From Methylobacterium brachiatum (lineage in GTDB: Bacteria > Pseudomonadota > Alphaproteobacteria > Rhizobiales > Beijerinckiaceae), in assembly GCF_020523825.1 (NCBI RefSeq), contig NZ_JAJALK010000008.1, positions 124,001-188,000 on the forward strand: a DNA stretch of 64,000 nucleotides, read 5' to 3'. Positions 45,653 to 56,072 of the stretch are shown in pieces. The position numbers were made by a program, and so were the translations under genes. Positions within the stretch are counted from its first letter, which is position 1. Each line of letters begins with the position of its first letter. A model generated the notes under the pieces. The model ran no database searches and was not told the origin of the DNA. It was given only the letters and a program-made list of their open reading frames with translations.

Positions 45653-46987
45653 TCAGTTCGGCACGCTCGGCTTCGCCGGCGCCTGGGTGCCGTTGGCGGC
45701 GCCCTTCTGGATGCCGTGAAGGAAGTCGATCGCCGAGAGGAGCTGCTTGTCCTTGGCCGGATCCGGCGGGATGTAGGCGGAGGAGCCGCCGCGCTCGTCG
45801 GTATCCTTCTGCTTCAGGTGGCCCTTCAGCCCGGCCTCGCCCTTGGTCTCGTCCTTGCCCTTCAGCTCGTCGGGCACGTCCTGCAGCACCTCGACGTCGG
45901 GCTCGATGCCCTTCGCCTGGATCGAGCGGCCGGACGGCGTGTAGTAGCGCGCCGTGGTGAGACGCAGGGCGCCGGAGCCGCCGAGCGGGATGATCGACTG
46001 CACGGAGCCCTTGCCGAAGGAGCGGGTGCCCATAATGGTCGCGCGCTTGTGGTCCTGCAGGGCGCCGGCCACGATCTCGGAGGCCGAGGCCGAACCGCCG
46101 TTGACCAGCACAACCACCGGCTTGCCCTTGGTCAGGTCGCCGGCCTTGGCCGAGAACCGCTGAGTCTCGTCGGGGTTGCGGCCGCGCGTCGAGACGATCT
46201 CGCCGCGGTCGAGGAAGCCGTCGGAGACCATCACGGCCTGGTCGAGCAGGCCGCCCGGGTTGTTGCGCAGGTCGACCACGTAGCCCTTGAGCTTGTCGGC
46301 GCCGATCTCGCTCGAGAGCTTCTCGATCGCCGCTCGCATGCCGTCGAAGGTCTGCTCGTTGAACTGGGTCAGGCGGATATAGGCGACGTCGCCGCCCTCC
46401 ACCTTCGAGCGGACCGGCTTGATCTTGATCACGTCGCGGGTGAGCGTGACGTCGATCGGATCCTTCGACTCCTTGCGGGAGATCTTGAGCTTCACGCTCG
46501 AATTCACCGGGCCGCGCATCTTGTCGACCGCCTGGTTCAGGGTCAGGCCCTGGACCTGGTCGTCGTCGATCTGGGTGATGATGTCGTTGGCCAGCAGGCC
46601 CGCCTTGGCGGCCGGGGTGTCGTCGATCGGCGTGACGACCTTGATCAGGCCGTCTTCCATGGTGACCTCGATGCCCAGCCCGCCGAACTCGCCGCGGGTG
46701 GTGGTCTGCATGTCACGGAACGCCTTGGCGTCCATGTAGCTCGAATGCGGGTCGAGCGAGGTCAGCATGCCGTTGACGGCGGCCTCGATCATCTTCGACT
46801 CGTCGGGCTTCTCGACGTAGTCGGTGCGGACCTTCTCGAAGACGTCGCCGAACAGGCTGAGCTGGCGATAGGTCTCGGCCGAGGCGGCCACCGCCCGCGG
46901 TCCCGACAGGAAGTCGGTCTGGGTCGCCACCATGGAGGTGCCGGCACCCAGGAAGGCGCCGAGCATGATCAGGGATGTCTTGCGCAT
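45653..46987 (-). CDS. ctpA: Carboxy-terminal processing protease, S41 (CtpA)
   Basis: 444 aa. A signal-anchor starts it (MRKTSLIMLGAFLGAGTSM). A PDZ domain covers about residues 85-185 (GGLGIEVTMEDGLIKVV). The serine-lysine catalytic dyad is intact: Ser301 in VNGGSASASEI and Lys326 in SFGKGSVQ, 25 residues apart as in the family. It degrades periplasmic and wall-related proteins, such as peptidoglycan hydrolases in some bacteria. The start shares one base with the envC stop (TGATG). Followed by a terminator. Confidence 0.95.
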   Translation of the reverse strand: MRKTSLIMLGAFLGAGTSMVATQTDFLSGPRAVAASAETYRQLSLFGDVFEKVRTDYVEKPDESKMIEAAVNGMLTSLDPHSSYMDAKAFRDMQTTTRGEFGGLGIEVTMEDGLIKVVTPIDDTPAAKAGLLANDIITQIDDDQVQGLTLNQAVDKMRGPVNSSVKLKISRKESKDPIDVTLTRDVIKIKPVRSKVEGGDVAYIRLTQFNEQTFDGMRAAIEKLSSEIGADKLKGYVVDLRNNPGGLLDQAVMVSDGFLDRGEIVSTRGRNPDETQRFSAKAGDLTKGKPVVVLVNGGSASASEIVAGALQDHKRATIMGTRSFGKGSVQSIIPLGGSGALRLTTARYYTPSGRSIQAKGIEPDVEVLQDVPDELKGKDETKGEAGLKGHLKQKDTDERGGSSAYIPPDPAKDKQLLSAIDFLHGIQKGAANGTQAPAKPSVPN

Positions 46988-48354
46988 CAGCCGCGAACCT
47001 TCTCGCCAAGTATCTTATCACTGGGGCTCTTCGCCCACCACGGCTCCGGATCGACGGAGCCGCCATCCTTCTTGAACTCGACGTAGAGGGTCGGCTCACC
47101 GTCGGACCCGGGCGAGCCCGCGCTACCCTCGCCCATGCTGCCCACGGGTTCCCCCGCGAGTACGAACTGGCCGACCTCTACGCTAATCTGATCCATCCCC
47201 GCCAGCAGAAGATAGTAGCCATCGCCCGCGTCGATGATCAAGAGACGCCCATAGGACCGGAACGGCCCGGCGAATTTGACCCAGCCATCCGCCGGCGAGG
47301 AGACCAGCGCCTTCGGCCGGGTCGTGAAGGACACGCCGCGCGTGATCCCGCCATTGCCGTCGGGCTGGTTGAAGCCCCGCATCAGCCGTCCGCTGACCGG
47401 CCGCGGCACTTCGCCCCGCGCCTCGGCGAAATGCACCTTCGGGGCCAGCCGCGCCGGGTCGCGGAAGCCCGCCGCGGCGAAACGCTCCTGCGTCACCCGG
47501 GCCTCGCGCTCGGCGGCCGCCTTGGCCTCCTCGGCCGAGCGCTTGGACGCGGCGACCTCGGCCTCGGTGCGGTCGAGCAGGTCCTTCAGCGATTTCGCCT
47601 GGGCGCCGAGCTCGGCCGCGCGTCGGCGCTCCGCGGTCAGGCCGCTCTCGACCTCCGCCTGCCGGGCACGCCGGGCGGTCACGAGGGCCTGGAGCCGCTG
47701 CTGCTCGCGGGCCCAGCCGGCGAGGTCGTTGGCCAGCCCCTCCTTGTCCTGCGCGATCAGGCCACGCAGGCGGATCATCTCGGCGAGGTCCGCGGCCAGG
47801 GTGTCGACCTCGCCGCGCAGCTCCGGAACCACGGCGCCGAGCAGCATCGAGGTGCGGATCACCGCGAGCACGTCCTCCGGGCTCACCAGCACGGCCGGGG
47901 GCGGCCGCCGGCCCATCCGCTGCAAAGCCGCCAGGATCTCGGCGACGATGCCGCGGCGGGCATGCAGCGAGCGCCGGATCGCGGCCTCGCTCTCGGTCAT
48001 CGCCTTGAGCCGCTCTTCCAGGCGGCTCAACCGGTCTTCGGTGGCCTGGGCCTGGCGCCCCGCATCGAGGAGGGCGCTGTCGAGCTTGGCCCGGTCCGAG
48101 CCGATGGCGGCGATCTCGGCCTCGAACTGCGCGCGCTGGCCGGCGCTGGCGGCGAGCGCGTCTTGGACCCGCTTCAGGTTCTCGGCCCGCCGCTCGCGCT
48201 CCTCGGTGGCGCGCTGGATTTTTTCCGCGTCGGCATTGGGAGCGGGATCCTCGGCGCGCGATGGTCCGCCCGAGCAGGCCAGGGCGATCAGAACGAGAGC
48301 GCGGAAGGCCGATCGCTGGATCGAGACGCCACGGGCTGCACCATCACACTGCAC
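46987..48354 (-). CDS. envC: EnvC-type murein hydrolase activator with degenerate LytM domain
   Basis: 455 aa with a signal peptide (ALVLIALACSGGPSRA). Residues 35-300 form a long coiled coil (AEKIQRATEERERRAENLK). A C-terminal M23/LytM domain begins near 320. Its expected zinc ligands are missing: RGVSFTTRP replaces HxGID, AGMD replaces YAHL, and LYVEFKK replaces HLHFE. EnvC activates amidases at the septum without cutting peptidoglycan itself, which agrees with the loss. It lies between rlmH and ctpA on one strand, six bases from rlmH. Confidence 0.9.
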   Translation of the reverse strand: MQCDGAARGVSIQRSAFRALVLIALACSGGPSRAEDPAPNADAEKIQRATEERERRAENLKRVQDALAASAGQRAQFEAEIAAIGSDRAKLDSALLDAGRQAQATEDRLSRLEERLKAMTESEAAIRRSLHARRGIVAEILAALQRMGRRPPPAVLVSPEDVLAVIRTSMLLGAVVPELRGEVDTLAADLAEMIRLRGLIAQDKEGLANDLAGWAREQQRLQALVTARRARQAEVESGLTAERRRAAELGAQAKSLKDLLDRTEAEVAASKRSAEEAKAAAEREARVTQERFAAAGFRDPARLAPKVHFAEARGEVPRPVSGRLMRGFNQPDGNGGITRGVSFTTRPKALVSSPADGWVKFAGPFRSYGRLLIIDAGDGYYLLLAGMDQISVEVGQFVLAGEPVGSMGEGSAGSPGSDGEPTLYVEFKKDGGSVDPEPWWAKSPSDKILGEKVRG

Positions 48355-48360
48355 GGCGTC

Positions 48361-48855
48361 TCAGCCCGGCTCGCCGCGGTGATACGGATGGCCGGCCAGG
48401 ATGGTCAGGCTGCGATAGATCTGTTCCAGGGCGAGCACGCGCACGAGTCCATGGGGCAGGGTGGCGGCCCCGAACGACAGGATCAGCTCCGCCTTCGTCC
48501 GAATTGAGGCATCGAGGCCGTCCGGCCCTCCGATCGCGACCATCAGCGCCGGCCGACCGGCATCGCGCCAGCCGGCGATCCGCTCGGCGAGGGCTTCGCT
48601 GGCGATATCCGACCGTCCCCGCTCGTCATAGGCGACCAGCACCCCGCCGGGCGGCAGATGCGTCAACAGGGCGGACGCCTCCTCGGCGCAGCGGTCCGGC
48701 GCCCGGCGGGCCCGAGATTCGACGATCTCGACGCTGTCGCAGGCGGGAAAGCCGAGCCCGCGGCCGAGCTGCGCGGCGCGGTCGCGGTATCGTGACGCGA
48801 GTTCACGCTCCGGGCCAGCCTTCAACCGGCCGATGGCTGCCAGGACGAGGCGCAC
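48361..48855 (-). CDS. rlmH: 23S rRNA (pseudouridine-1915-N3)-methyltransferase RlmH
   Basis: 164 aa from GTG 48855; a longer frame to 48921 runs into a repeat. It starts VRLVLAAIGRLKAGPEREL and is a SPOUT fold protein, with VAIGGPDGLDASI and LSFGAATLPHGLVRVLALEQIYR as trefoil-knot SAM-site elements. RlmH acts on the 70S ribosome at position 1915 in helix 69. In the usual order it follows rsfS on the same strand; here a 312-base gap with two repeats intervenes. Confidence 0.95.
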   Translation of the reverse strand: MRLVLAAIGRLKAGPERELASRYRDRAAQLGRGLGFPACDSVEIVESRARRAPDRCAEEASALLTHLPPGGVLVAYDERGRSDIASEALAERIAGWRDAGRPALMVAIGGPDGLDASIRTKAELILSFGAATLPHGLVRVLALEQIYRSLTILAGHPYHRGEPG

Positions 48856-48914
48856 GGGGCAGGGAATCTCTCGCTGTTTCGGGACGGGTTCGATGAGGCT
48901 TGCCCCAACCCTGA

Positions 48915-49029
48915 CCCTCATCCCGAGGTGTGAGCGAAGCGAGCCGCGAAGGAGCCCTCCCGCCGGCCGCGCGATCCCTGGAGGTCTCCTTCGAGGCCTC
49001 CGCTGCGCCGCAGCACCTCAGGATAAGGG
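48915..49029. repeat. Palindromic intergenic repeat (family A, copy 3)
   Basis: Outer arms CCCTCATCCCGAGGTG (48915-48930) and CACCTCAGGATAAGGG (49014-49029) pair with two mismatches; the inner arm is GCGAAGGAG with CTCCTTCG. Same family as 2637-2761 and 35152-35253. It lies in the gap between rsfS and rlmH. Confidence 0.8.
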
Positions 49030-49055
49030 GGGTAGGTGGGACAGATGTTGCCCCG

Positions 49056-49150
49056 CCGTCATTGCGAGCGCAGCGAAGCAACCCAGGGCAGCGCGCGATC
49101 TCTCGACGTCGCGCCCCCGCCGGATTGCTTCGCTGCGCTTGCAATGACGG
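49056..49150. repeat. 95-bp element with 26-bp terminal inverted repeats
   Basis: Left arm 49056-49081 (CCGTCATTGCGAGCGCAGCG plus AAGCAA) and right arm 49125-49150 pair at 25 of 26 positions. The 43-base centre has no ORF. It resembles a miniature inverted-repeat element. No target-site duplication or full-length relative is visible in the window, so mobility is unproven. Confidence 0.78.
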
Positions 49151-49167
49151 TGTAGGTCGGGCGACCG

Positions 49168-49518
49168 CTAATCCGCCGCCAGGCCCACCGGGCGATCCGC
49201 GCCCCACATCTTCTCGAGATTGTAGAAGCCGCGCACTTCCGGGCGGAAGATGTGGACGAGCACGTCGCCGGCATCGATCAGCACCCAGTCGCAGGCCGGC
49301 ATGCCCTCGACCCGGGCATTGCCGTAGCCGCGATTCTTCATCTCCTGGATGAACTTGTCGGCGATCGAGCCGACATGGCGCTGCGACCGGCCGGAGGCGA
49401 TGATCATCGTGTCGGCGAGCGAGGTCTTGCCCGCGAGGTCGATCGCGATCGTCTCCTCGGCCTTCATCTCGTCGAGGCACGAGAGGGCGAGCGCCTTCAG
49501 GTCGTCCGAGCGCGCCAT
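49168..49518 (-). CDS. rsfS: Ribosomal silencing factor RsfS
   Basis: 116 aa. DEMKAEETIAIDLAGKTSLADTMIIASGRS starts the RsfS/Iojap domain. It continues VGSIADKFIQEMKNRGYGNARVEG and WVLIDAGDVLVHIFRPEVRGFYNLEKMW. RsfS binds ribosomal protein L14 and blocks subunit joining in poor nutrient conditions. Position between nadD and rlmH is the conserved order of most alphaproteobacteria. Confidence 0.95.
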   Translation of the reverse strand: MARSDDLKALALSCLDEMKAEETIAIDLAGKTSLADTMIIASGRSQRHVGSIADKFIQEMKNRGYGNARVEGMPACDWVLIDAGDVLVHIFRPEVRGFYNLEKMWGADRPVGLAAD

Positions 49519-49684
49519 TCCGGGCTCTTCCGGAACGGGGGCATGTGTGCGGATGGTCTCCGTGCGAATGGTCTCGGGCAGCGTCCTGATTCCTCGTGAT
49601 GTCGCGCCGCCCTCTCAGGGTTCGCGAACCGGTATGAAATTGGCTGTATCGTGCGACGATTGCAACTGCGTCGCATTCGAGCCC

Positions 49685-50287
49685 TCAGCGTCCCCGTTTG
49701 CCGTTGCGGATCTGGGTCGAGGACAGGGGCGACCGCGGTCCGTGGAGGAACACCCAGGCCGGGGGTGGGCGCGTCGGCAAAGTATGGGCCGCCGCCTCGG
49801 GGATCCGGGCCCCGGCCAGCCTGTGGGCGGCCCGGGCGCTGAGCGGCGTCATGGTGAAACCCGGCCGGTCGATGATCGCGATCGGCACGAGCCGGGCGAT
49901 CTCGGCGAATCCCTTCCAGCGGTGGAAATTGCCGAGCGAATCCGCCCCCATGATCCAGACGAACTGCACGCCGGGGCAGCGGCGGGTCAGGTAGCGCAGG
50001 GTCTGGACCGTGAAGCGCACACCCAGCGCCGCCTCGATGCCGGTCACCGCGATGCGCGGATGGCGGGCGATCTCCCGGGCCTGGGCGCAGCGCGCCTCCA
50101 CGGAGGGCAGGGCGATCCGGCTCTTGAGCGGGTTGCCGGGGCTCACCAGCCACCACACCCGGTCGAGCCCGAGCCGGCGCAGAGCCGTCACGGTGACGTG
50201 GCGGTGGCCGCGATGGGCCGGGTTGAAGGATCCGCCGTAGAGGCCGATCCGCATGCCGGGCGCGCTCGGCGGCAGGATCAGCCGCAC
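49685..50287 (-). CDS. nadD: Nicotinate-nucleotide adenylyltransferase NadD
   Basis: 200 aa from GTG 50287; ATG 50254 (MRIGLYGGSF) would also be credible. GLYGGSFNPAHRGH holds the nucleotidyl-transferase HxGH motif (H25-x2-H28 in the longer numbering) and the C-terminal SSTQIR is the second signature. It makes deamido-NAD from nicotinate mononucleotide and ATP. 19 bases from the proA stop upstream, so one transcript. The following gap to rsfS is 166 bases. Confidence 0.93.
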   Translation of the reverse strand: MRLILPPSAPGMRIGLYGGSFNPAHRGHRHVTVTALRRLGLDRVWWLVSPGNPLKSRIALPSVEARCAQAREIARHPRIAVTGIEAALGVRFTVQTLRYLTRRCPGVQFVWIMGADSLGNFHRWKGFAEIARLVPIAIIDRPGFTMTPLSARAAHRLAGARIPEAAAHTLPTRPPPAWVFLHGPRSPLSSTQIRNGKRGR

Positions 50288-50306
50288 GCCGGGACTTCGG
50301 GTCGGA

Positions 50307-51605
50307 TCACGGGCGGATCTGCCCGCTGCCGTGGACGCGGTACTTGAACGTCGTCAGCTGCTCGACACCCACCGGGCCACGGGCATGCATGCGCCCGGTG
50401 GCGATGCCGATCTCGGCGCCAAAGCCGAACTCGCCGCCATCGGCGAACTGGGTCGAGGCGTTGTGGGTGACGATCGCCGAATCGACCTCGGCCAGGAAGC
50501 GGTTGGCCTCGGCCCGGTCGGCCGTGATGATCGCGTCGGTGTGGTGCGAGCCGTAGGTCTCGATATGCTCGATCGCCGCGTCGATCCCGTCGACCACCCG
50601 CGCCGCGATGATCGCGTCGAGATACTCGGTGTGCCAGTCCGCCTCGGAGACGGGGGTCACCCGGGGATCCACCGCCTGTGTCTCGGCGTCGCCGCGCACC
50701 GCGCAGCCGACATCGAGCAGGGTGCGGACGAGGGGGGCGAGATGCGTCGCCGCGCAGGCACGGTCCACCAGCAGGGTCTCGGCGGCGCCGCAGACGCTGG
50801 TCCGGCGCATCTTGCTGTTGAGCAGCACGGCGAGCGCCATGTCGAGATCGGCGGCGGCCGCCACGTAGACGTGGTTGACGCCGTCGAGATGGGCGAAGAC
50901 CGGCACCCGGGCCTCGGCCTGGACGCGCTCCACGAGGCCGCGCCCGCCCCGGGGCACGATCACGTCGATGCAGCCGTCGAGGCCGCCGAGCATCAGCCCG
51001 ACCGCAGCGCGGTCCCGGGTCGGCACGAGTTGGATCGCGTCGGCGGGCAGGCCGGCCTCGGCCAGGCCCTCGCTCATCGCCTTGGCGATCGCCAGGGCGC
51101 TGCGATGGCTGTCCGAGCCGGCACGCAGGATCGCGGCGTTGCCGGCCTTGAGGCAGAGCGCGCCGGCATCTGCAGTGACGTTCGGGCGGCTCTCGAAGAT
51201 GACGCCGATCACGCCGAGCGGCACGGCGATCCGCTCGATCAGCAGGCCGTTCGGCCGCTCGATCGCGGCGAGCTGGCGCCCGACCGGATCGGCCAGCGCC
51301 CCGACCTTCTCGACGGATTCGGCGATCGCCGCCAGGCGGCCGGCATCCAGGGCGAGCCGGTCGACCAGCGCGGCGCTCTGGCCGGCTTGGCGGGCCGCGG
51401 CGACGTCGCGGGCGTTCTCGCGCAGGATCTCGTCCGCATTCGCCCGCAGCCGCTCGGCGATGAGACGCAGCGCCTGGTCCTTGGTCTGGGCGGAGGCGAG
51501 CGCCATGCGCCGGCCGGCGACGCGCGCCCGCCGGCCGATCGCCGCCATCAGCTCCGGCAGGGCCTCGGCCTCGGCGAGATCGGATCTCAGATTCAGGACG
51601 GGCAC
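50307..51605 (-). CDS. proA: Glutamate-5-semialdehyde dehydrogenase
   Basis: 432 aa from GTG 51605. It reduces gamma-glutamyl phosphate, the second step of proline synthesis. [19 protein letters not shown] opens the domain. The catalytic cysteine is in [14 protein letters not shown], and [19 protein letters not shown] is the NADP-binding loop. Also [22 protein letters not shown] at the C-terminus is diagnostic. 161 bases after proB on the same strand; nadD follows after 19 bases. Confidence 0.95.
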   Translation of the reverse strand: MPVLNLRSDLAEAEALPELMAAIGRRARVAGRRMALASAQTKDQALRLIAERLRANADEILRENARDVAAARQAGQSAALVDRLALDAGRLAAIAESVEKVGALADPVGRQLAAIERPNGLLIERIAVPLGVIGVIFESRPNVTADAGALCLKAGNAAILRAGSDSHRSALAIAKAMSEGLAEAGLPADAIQLVPTRDRAAVGLMLGGLDGCIDVIVPRGGRGLVERVQAEARVPVFAHLDGVNHVYVAAAADLDMALAVLLNSKMRRTSVCGAAETLLVDRACAATHLAPLVRTLLDVGCAVRGDAETQAVDPRVTPVSEADWHTEYLDAIIAARVVDGIDAAIEHIETYGSHHTDAIITADRAEANRFLAEVDSAIVTHNASTQFADGGEFGFGAEIGIATGRMHARGPVGVEQLTTFKYRVHGSGQIRP

Positions 51606-51766
51606 GCTGGCGTCCTCGGTGTTCGGGGGCCGCGAAGACCGGCCCGACAGGGGATGAGCGGGTCTTTGCACATCGGGCAACGGGCCCACAAGTGTGCTGA
51701 CTCACCGGGCGTGACAGAGATCGCGCCTTCTACAACTAGACAAGAACTGATCGGAATCAGTCCAGT

Positions 51767-52882
51767 CTAAAATATCGCGAGATCATCGCGATGCACCATC
51801 CAGGCCCGGCCCGGATAGTTGAGCAATTCCGGTATGCGCGTGCTCGGATGGCCGATGATGAGGGCCGCCTCGGCGCTGTCATAGGCCACGAGGCCGCGGC
51901 CGAGCACGCGGCCCTCGGGATCGCGGATCATCACGGCGTCGCCCCGGGAGAAGCTGCCCTCGATCGCCCGGACGCCCACCGGCAGCAGGCTGGCGCCGCC
52001 GAGCAGGGCCTTCGCGGCACCGGCGTCGATGGTCAGCGTCCCGCGCGGCTCCAGGGAGCCGGCGATCCAGGTCTTGCGCGCCGCGGTCGGCGTCGAGCCC
52101 GACAGGAACCAGGTGCAGCGCGCACCCTCGCGCACCGCCTTCAGGGGGTTCTTGCCCCGCCCGTCCGCGATGACGAGGTGCGTGCCCCCGGAGGCCGCGA
52201 TCTTGGCTGCCTCGACCTTGGTGCGCATGCCGCCCCGGGACAGTTCCGAGGCCGGGCCGCCGGCCATTGCCTCGATCTCCGGGGTGATGCGCTCCACCAC
52301 CGGCAGGTGGCGCGCATCCGGGTCCGATTGGGGCGGCGCCGTGTAGAGCCCGTCGATATCCGAGAACAGCACCAGCACGTCGGCATCGATCATCGTGGCG
52401 ACCCGGGCGGCGAGCCGGTCGTTGTCGCCGTAGCGGATCTCCGAGGTCGCCACCGTGTCGTTCTCGTTGACCACCGGGACGGCGCGCATCTCCAACAGCT
52501 TCAGCACGGTCGCCCGGGCGTTGAGGTAGCGGCGGCGCTCCTCGGTGTCCTGCGGGGTCACCAGGATCTGGCCTGCCACGATGCCGTGATGGCCGAGCGC
52601 TTCCGCCCAGTGCCGGGCCAGGGTGATCTGCCCGACCGAGGCCGCCCCCTGGCTCTCCTCCAGCCGCAGGATCCCCGGCGGCAGGCCGAGCACCGTCCGC
52701 CCGAGGGCGATGCTGCCGGACGACACGACCAGCACGTCGACGCCCCGCCCGTGCAACTCGGCGATGTCCTCCGCCAGAGCCGCCAACCAGGCGTGGCGCA
52801 GCCGGCCGGCATTGCGATCGACCAACAGGGCCGACCCGACCTTGATGACGACGCGGCGGAATTCTTCGAGGGCCGGGATCAT
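51767..52882 (-). CDS. proB: Glutamate 5-kinase
   Basis: 371 aa. [14 protein letters not shown] is the kinase N-terminus, then [13 protein letters not shown] and [26 protein letters not shown]-terminal PUA domain (about residues 285-360, [26 protein letters not shown]) is present. It phosphorylates glutamate, the first and feedback-controlled step of proline synthesis. In most relatives proB directly follows obgE; here a VapBC pair is in between. Confidence 0.95.
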   Translation of the reverse strand: MIPALEEFRRVVIKVGSALLVDRNAGRLRHAWLAALAEDIAELHGRGVDVLVVSSGSIALGRTVLGLPPGILRLEESQGAASVGQITLARHWAEALGHHGIVAGQILVTPQDTEERRRYLNARATVLKLLEMRAVPVVNENDTVATSEIRYGDNDRLAARVATMIDADVLVLFSDIDGLYTAPPQSDPDARHLPVVERITPEIEAMAGGPASELSRGGMRTKVEAAKIAASGGTHLVIADGRGKNPLKAVREGARCTWFLSGSTPTAARKTWIAGSLEPRGTLTIDAGAAKALLGGASLLPVGVRAIEGSFSRGDAVMIRDPEGRVLGRGLVAYDSAEAALIIGHPSTRIPELLNYPGRAWMVHRDDLAIF

Positions 52883-53020
52883 AATTCTTCGCAGAGACGA
52901 GGCATCGATGCGGTTTGGACGAAGTCCGCGCGAATGAACAGCGTGCGGAAGCGCGACGGCCTTTCGAAGACGCCGAGCCCGGCATTGCCGCGGTCCTGCG
53001 GGATTGAACCCCTCGGCCGA

Positions 53021-53425
53021 TCAGGCGCGCGGGTTGTAGGCCGGCACCAGATCAGTGTGGATGAAGTCGTTCCCCTTGAAGAGGAGGGGCACCGCATAGA
53101 CCTTGGCCACCGCGTAGGCCAGGCAATCGCCGAAGTTCAGGTAGGCAATGTGCCCCTGGCCCTTTCCATATTGCCTGAAGGCATCGGCAGCGGCACGGAA
53201 AGCGTCCAGGCCAAAATTCGTGGTTCGGATACTCGGCATCGCGATGAGCCGATCAAGAAACGCATCGGCGAATGTTGGCATCAGCGAACCAAGCACCATG
53301 CGTGTTTCTAAAAGCGTCGGCGCTCCGATGATCGCCCGATGACGAACAATCATCTCGGCGAAGATCCGTCCCTCGGGCTCATCGAGAGCAATGGCAACGA
53401 GCGCGGAGCTGTCCAGCGCAATCAT
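53021..53425 (-). CDS. VapC-type PIN-domain toxin (module 2)
   Basis: 134 aa from ATG 53425, overlapping the antitoxin by four bases. Metal-binding acids are Asp5 (ALDSSALVAI), Glu40 (LLETRMVL), Asp100 (NFGDCLAYAVAK) and Asp120 (KGNDFIHT), matching the Rv0065/VapC30-like subgroup. It would cut RNA when free. Inserted between obgE and proB, with 138 bases to proB. Confidence 0.9.
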   Translation of the reverse strand: MIALDSSALVAIALDEPEGRIFAEMIVRHRAIIGAPTLLETRMVLGSLMPTFADAFLDRLIAMPSIRTTNFGLDAFRAAADAFRQYGKGQGHIAYLNFGDCLAYAVAKVYAVPLLFKGNDFIHTDLVPAYNPRA

Positions 53426-53688
53426 GCCGGCATGCCGTTCCAATCGTAGAGCCAGCCATGATCGTTTTGAGCTCCGGGAACGATGTGGGGACGTGCCTCG
53501 GCCACCAGAGCTCGAAGAGCGTCAAGTTCAGCCTGCTGCGCAAAGTCGAGGCCGCGATCCGGCCCCGTACGACGGTCCAGATCGTGGAGGGCTTTCGCCA
53601 CTGCATCATCCAAAGAAGTCCCGAGCCGGCCGGCAATGTCGCGGGCCAGCTCAAAATCCTCGTCGCGAATCGTCAGTTGCTGCGTCAT
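53422..53688 (-). CDS. VapB-type antitoxin (module 2)
   Basis: 88 aa. It begins MTQQLTIRDEDFELARDIAGRLGTSLDDAVAKAL, the ribbon-helix-helix-like N-terminus of the Rv0623 VapB type, ending in a toxin-binding tail with HGWLYDWNGMPA. Overlaps vapC by four bases. Starts 47 bases after the obgE stop on the same strand. Confidence 0.85.
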   Translation of the reverse strand: MTQQLTIRDEDFELARDIAGRLGTSLDDAVAKALHDLDRRTGPDRGLDFAQQAELDALRALVAEARPHIVPGAQNDHGWLYDWNGMPA

Positions 53689-53735
53689 CGGGATTTCTCC
53701 GACGCCAGATTAGCCCGCGCGTCCCGCCCCGTCAC

Positions 53736-54830
<1,095 letters not shown>

Positions 54831-54959
54831 CTAGGTGGCATCATCATTGTCCGAAAGTCCGAAACCCTTCGGCGATGACGCTCTCCGATGCGGATCAGCG
54901 ACCCGCACCCTCATTCCGTCGGCGATTGCGCTCCATTGCCAATGTCGAAGGCCGCGCGC

Positions 54960-55556
54960 TCAAGCCGCCTCCGTCAACACCGCCTCGGCGGCGCAGGCCC
55001 GCCACCGGGCCCGATCCAGATGGAACAGGTCCACCGGCAGATCGCCGCCGCGGGCCGGGAACAGCTTCGTGCCGGTGCCGGCATGCACGAACCCGCAGGC
55101 CTCCAGCACGCGCCGGGAGGCCGGGTTCACGATCCGCGCCGAGGAGGCGAGATCGGTCCCGCCCGCATAGGCGAAGAACGCATTGCAGAGAGCCCGCACC
55201 GCCTCGCGCATCAGGCCGGCGCCCCAATAGGGTTGGCCGAGCCAGTAGCCGAGCTCCGGCGTGCCGTCGCTGCCGGGATGGATGGCGACGACACCGATCA
55301 GGCTCGCCGGCGCCGAGCGCCGCGCCAAGGCCAGCGTCAGGCCCGCGCCGGTCGCGTTCTCGGCCCGCGCCTGCAGCAGGAACGCGTCGACCACCGGGGC
55401 CGGCAGCGGGTGCGGCACCCGCGCCAGCATCTCGGCCACCGCACGGTCGCCGGCCAGCTTCAGAATGGCGTCCCTGTCCTTGGCCGTCGGCCAGCGCAGC
55501 CAGAGCCTGCGCGTCTCGATCCGGAAGACATCGTCGCGGGTGAGATCGGGGAACAT
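54960..55556 (-). CDS. GNAT-family N-acetyltransferase
   Basis: 198 aa. FRIETRRLWLRWPTAKDRDAI opens a RimJ-like domain, and ELGYWLGQPYWGAGLMREAVRALCNAFF holds the acetyl-CoA loop. Later SARIVNPASRRVLEACGFVHAGT is the C-terminal motif. The family usually acetylates a protein N-terminus or small amine; substrate unknown. 185 bases downstream of rpmA, with a hairpin between; 189 bases from obgE. Confidence 0.87.
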   Translation of the reverse strand: MFPDLTRDDVFRIETRRLWLRWPTAKDRDAILKLAGDRAVAEMLARVPHPLPAPVVDAFLLQARAENATGAGLTLALARRSAPASLIGVVAIHPGSDGTPELGYWLGQPYWGAGLMREAVRALCNAFFAYAGGTDLASSARIVNPASRRVLEACGFVHAGTGTKLFPARGGDLPVDLFHLDRARWRACAAEAVLTEAA

Positions 55557-55611
55557 CGTGCCCTCGCAGGGCGGCGTTCCCGGCTCCGGGGCACCGCCTC
55601 AAGACGACGAA

Positions 55612-55637
55612 GGGGAGGATGGTGCCCCATCCTCCCC
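55612..55637. terminator. Perfect 11-bp hairpin downstream of rpmA
   Basis: GGGGAGGATGG-TGCC-CCATCCTCCCC, all eleven pairs match. On the minus strand it lies 105 bases after the rpmA stop and 56 bases before the GNAT start. No U-run follows, so it may instead be an attenuator or stability hairpin. Confidence 0.6.
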
Positions 55638-55741
55638 GGTGTTCCGTCCGATCCGTCCCGTGAGGGGCTCGGCATCGACGTCTCCGGTCCGGTGTGGGAC
55701 ACCGGGCGGGACGCCAGCTTCGCCGCTCGGGCGCCCGCCTG

Positions 55742-56008
55742 TTATTCCGCGGCCTGGGCCAGCGGGGTTACGGCCACGAAGGCGCGCCCGCGGCGCGTCT
55801 CGAAGCGGACATGGCCCGGTACCAGCGCGAACAGCGTGTGGTCCTTGCCCATGCCGACATTGCTGCCGGGATGCCATTTGGTGCCGCGCTGGCGCACGAT
55901 GATGTTGCCCGGAATCACGGCTTCCGAGCCGAACTTCTTGACGCCGAGGCGCCGGCCTTCCGAGTCGCGGCCGTTGCGGGACGAGCCGCCTGCTTTCTTG
56001 TGTGCCAT
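55742..56008 (-). CDS. rpmA: 50S ribosomal protein L27
   Basis: 88 aa. [21 protein letters not shown] is the invariant start, [15 protein letters not shown] the core. L27 sits near the peptidyl-transferase centre. Directly downstream of rplU (64-base gap), the universal L21-L27 pair. The N-terminus has no extra leader to be cleaved. Confidence 0.97.
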   Translation of the reverse strand: MAHKKAGGSSRNGRDSEGRRLGVKKFGSEAVIPGNIIVRQRGTKWHPGSNVGMGKDHTLFALVPGHVRFETRRGRAFVAVTPLAQAAE

Positions 56009-56072
56009 GGGATCTGCTCCGAATGCGTGTGGGTCGCGCGGATCGCGGGCCTCGCCTGGGGCCCGCGCTCGA

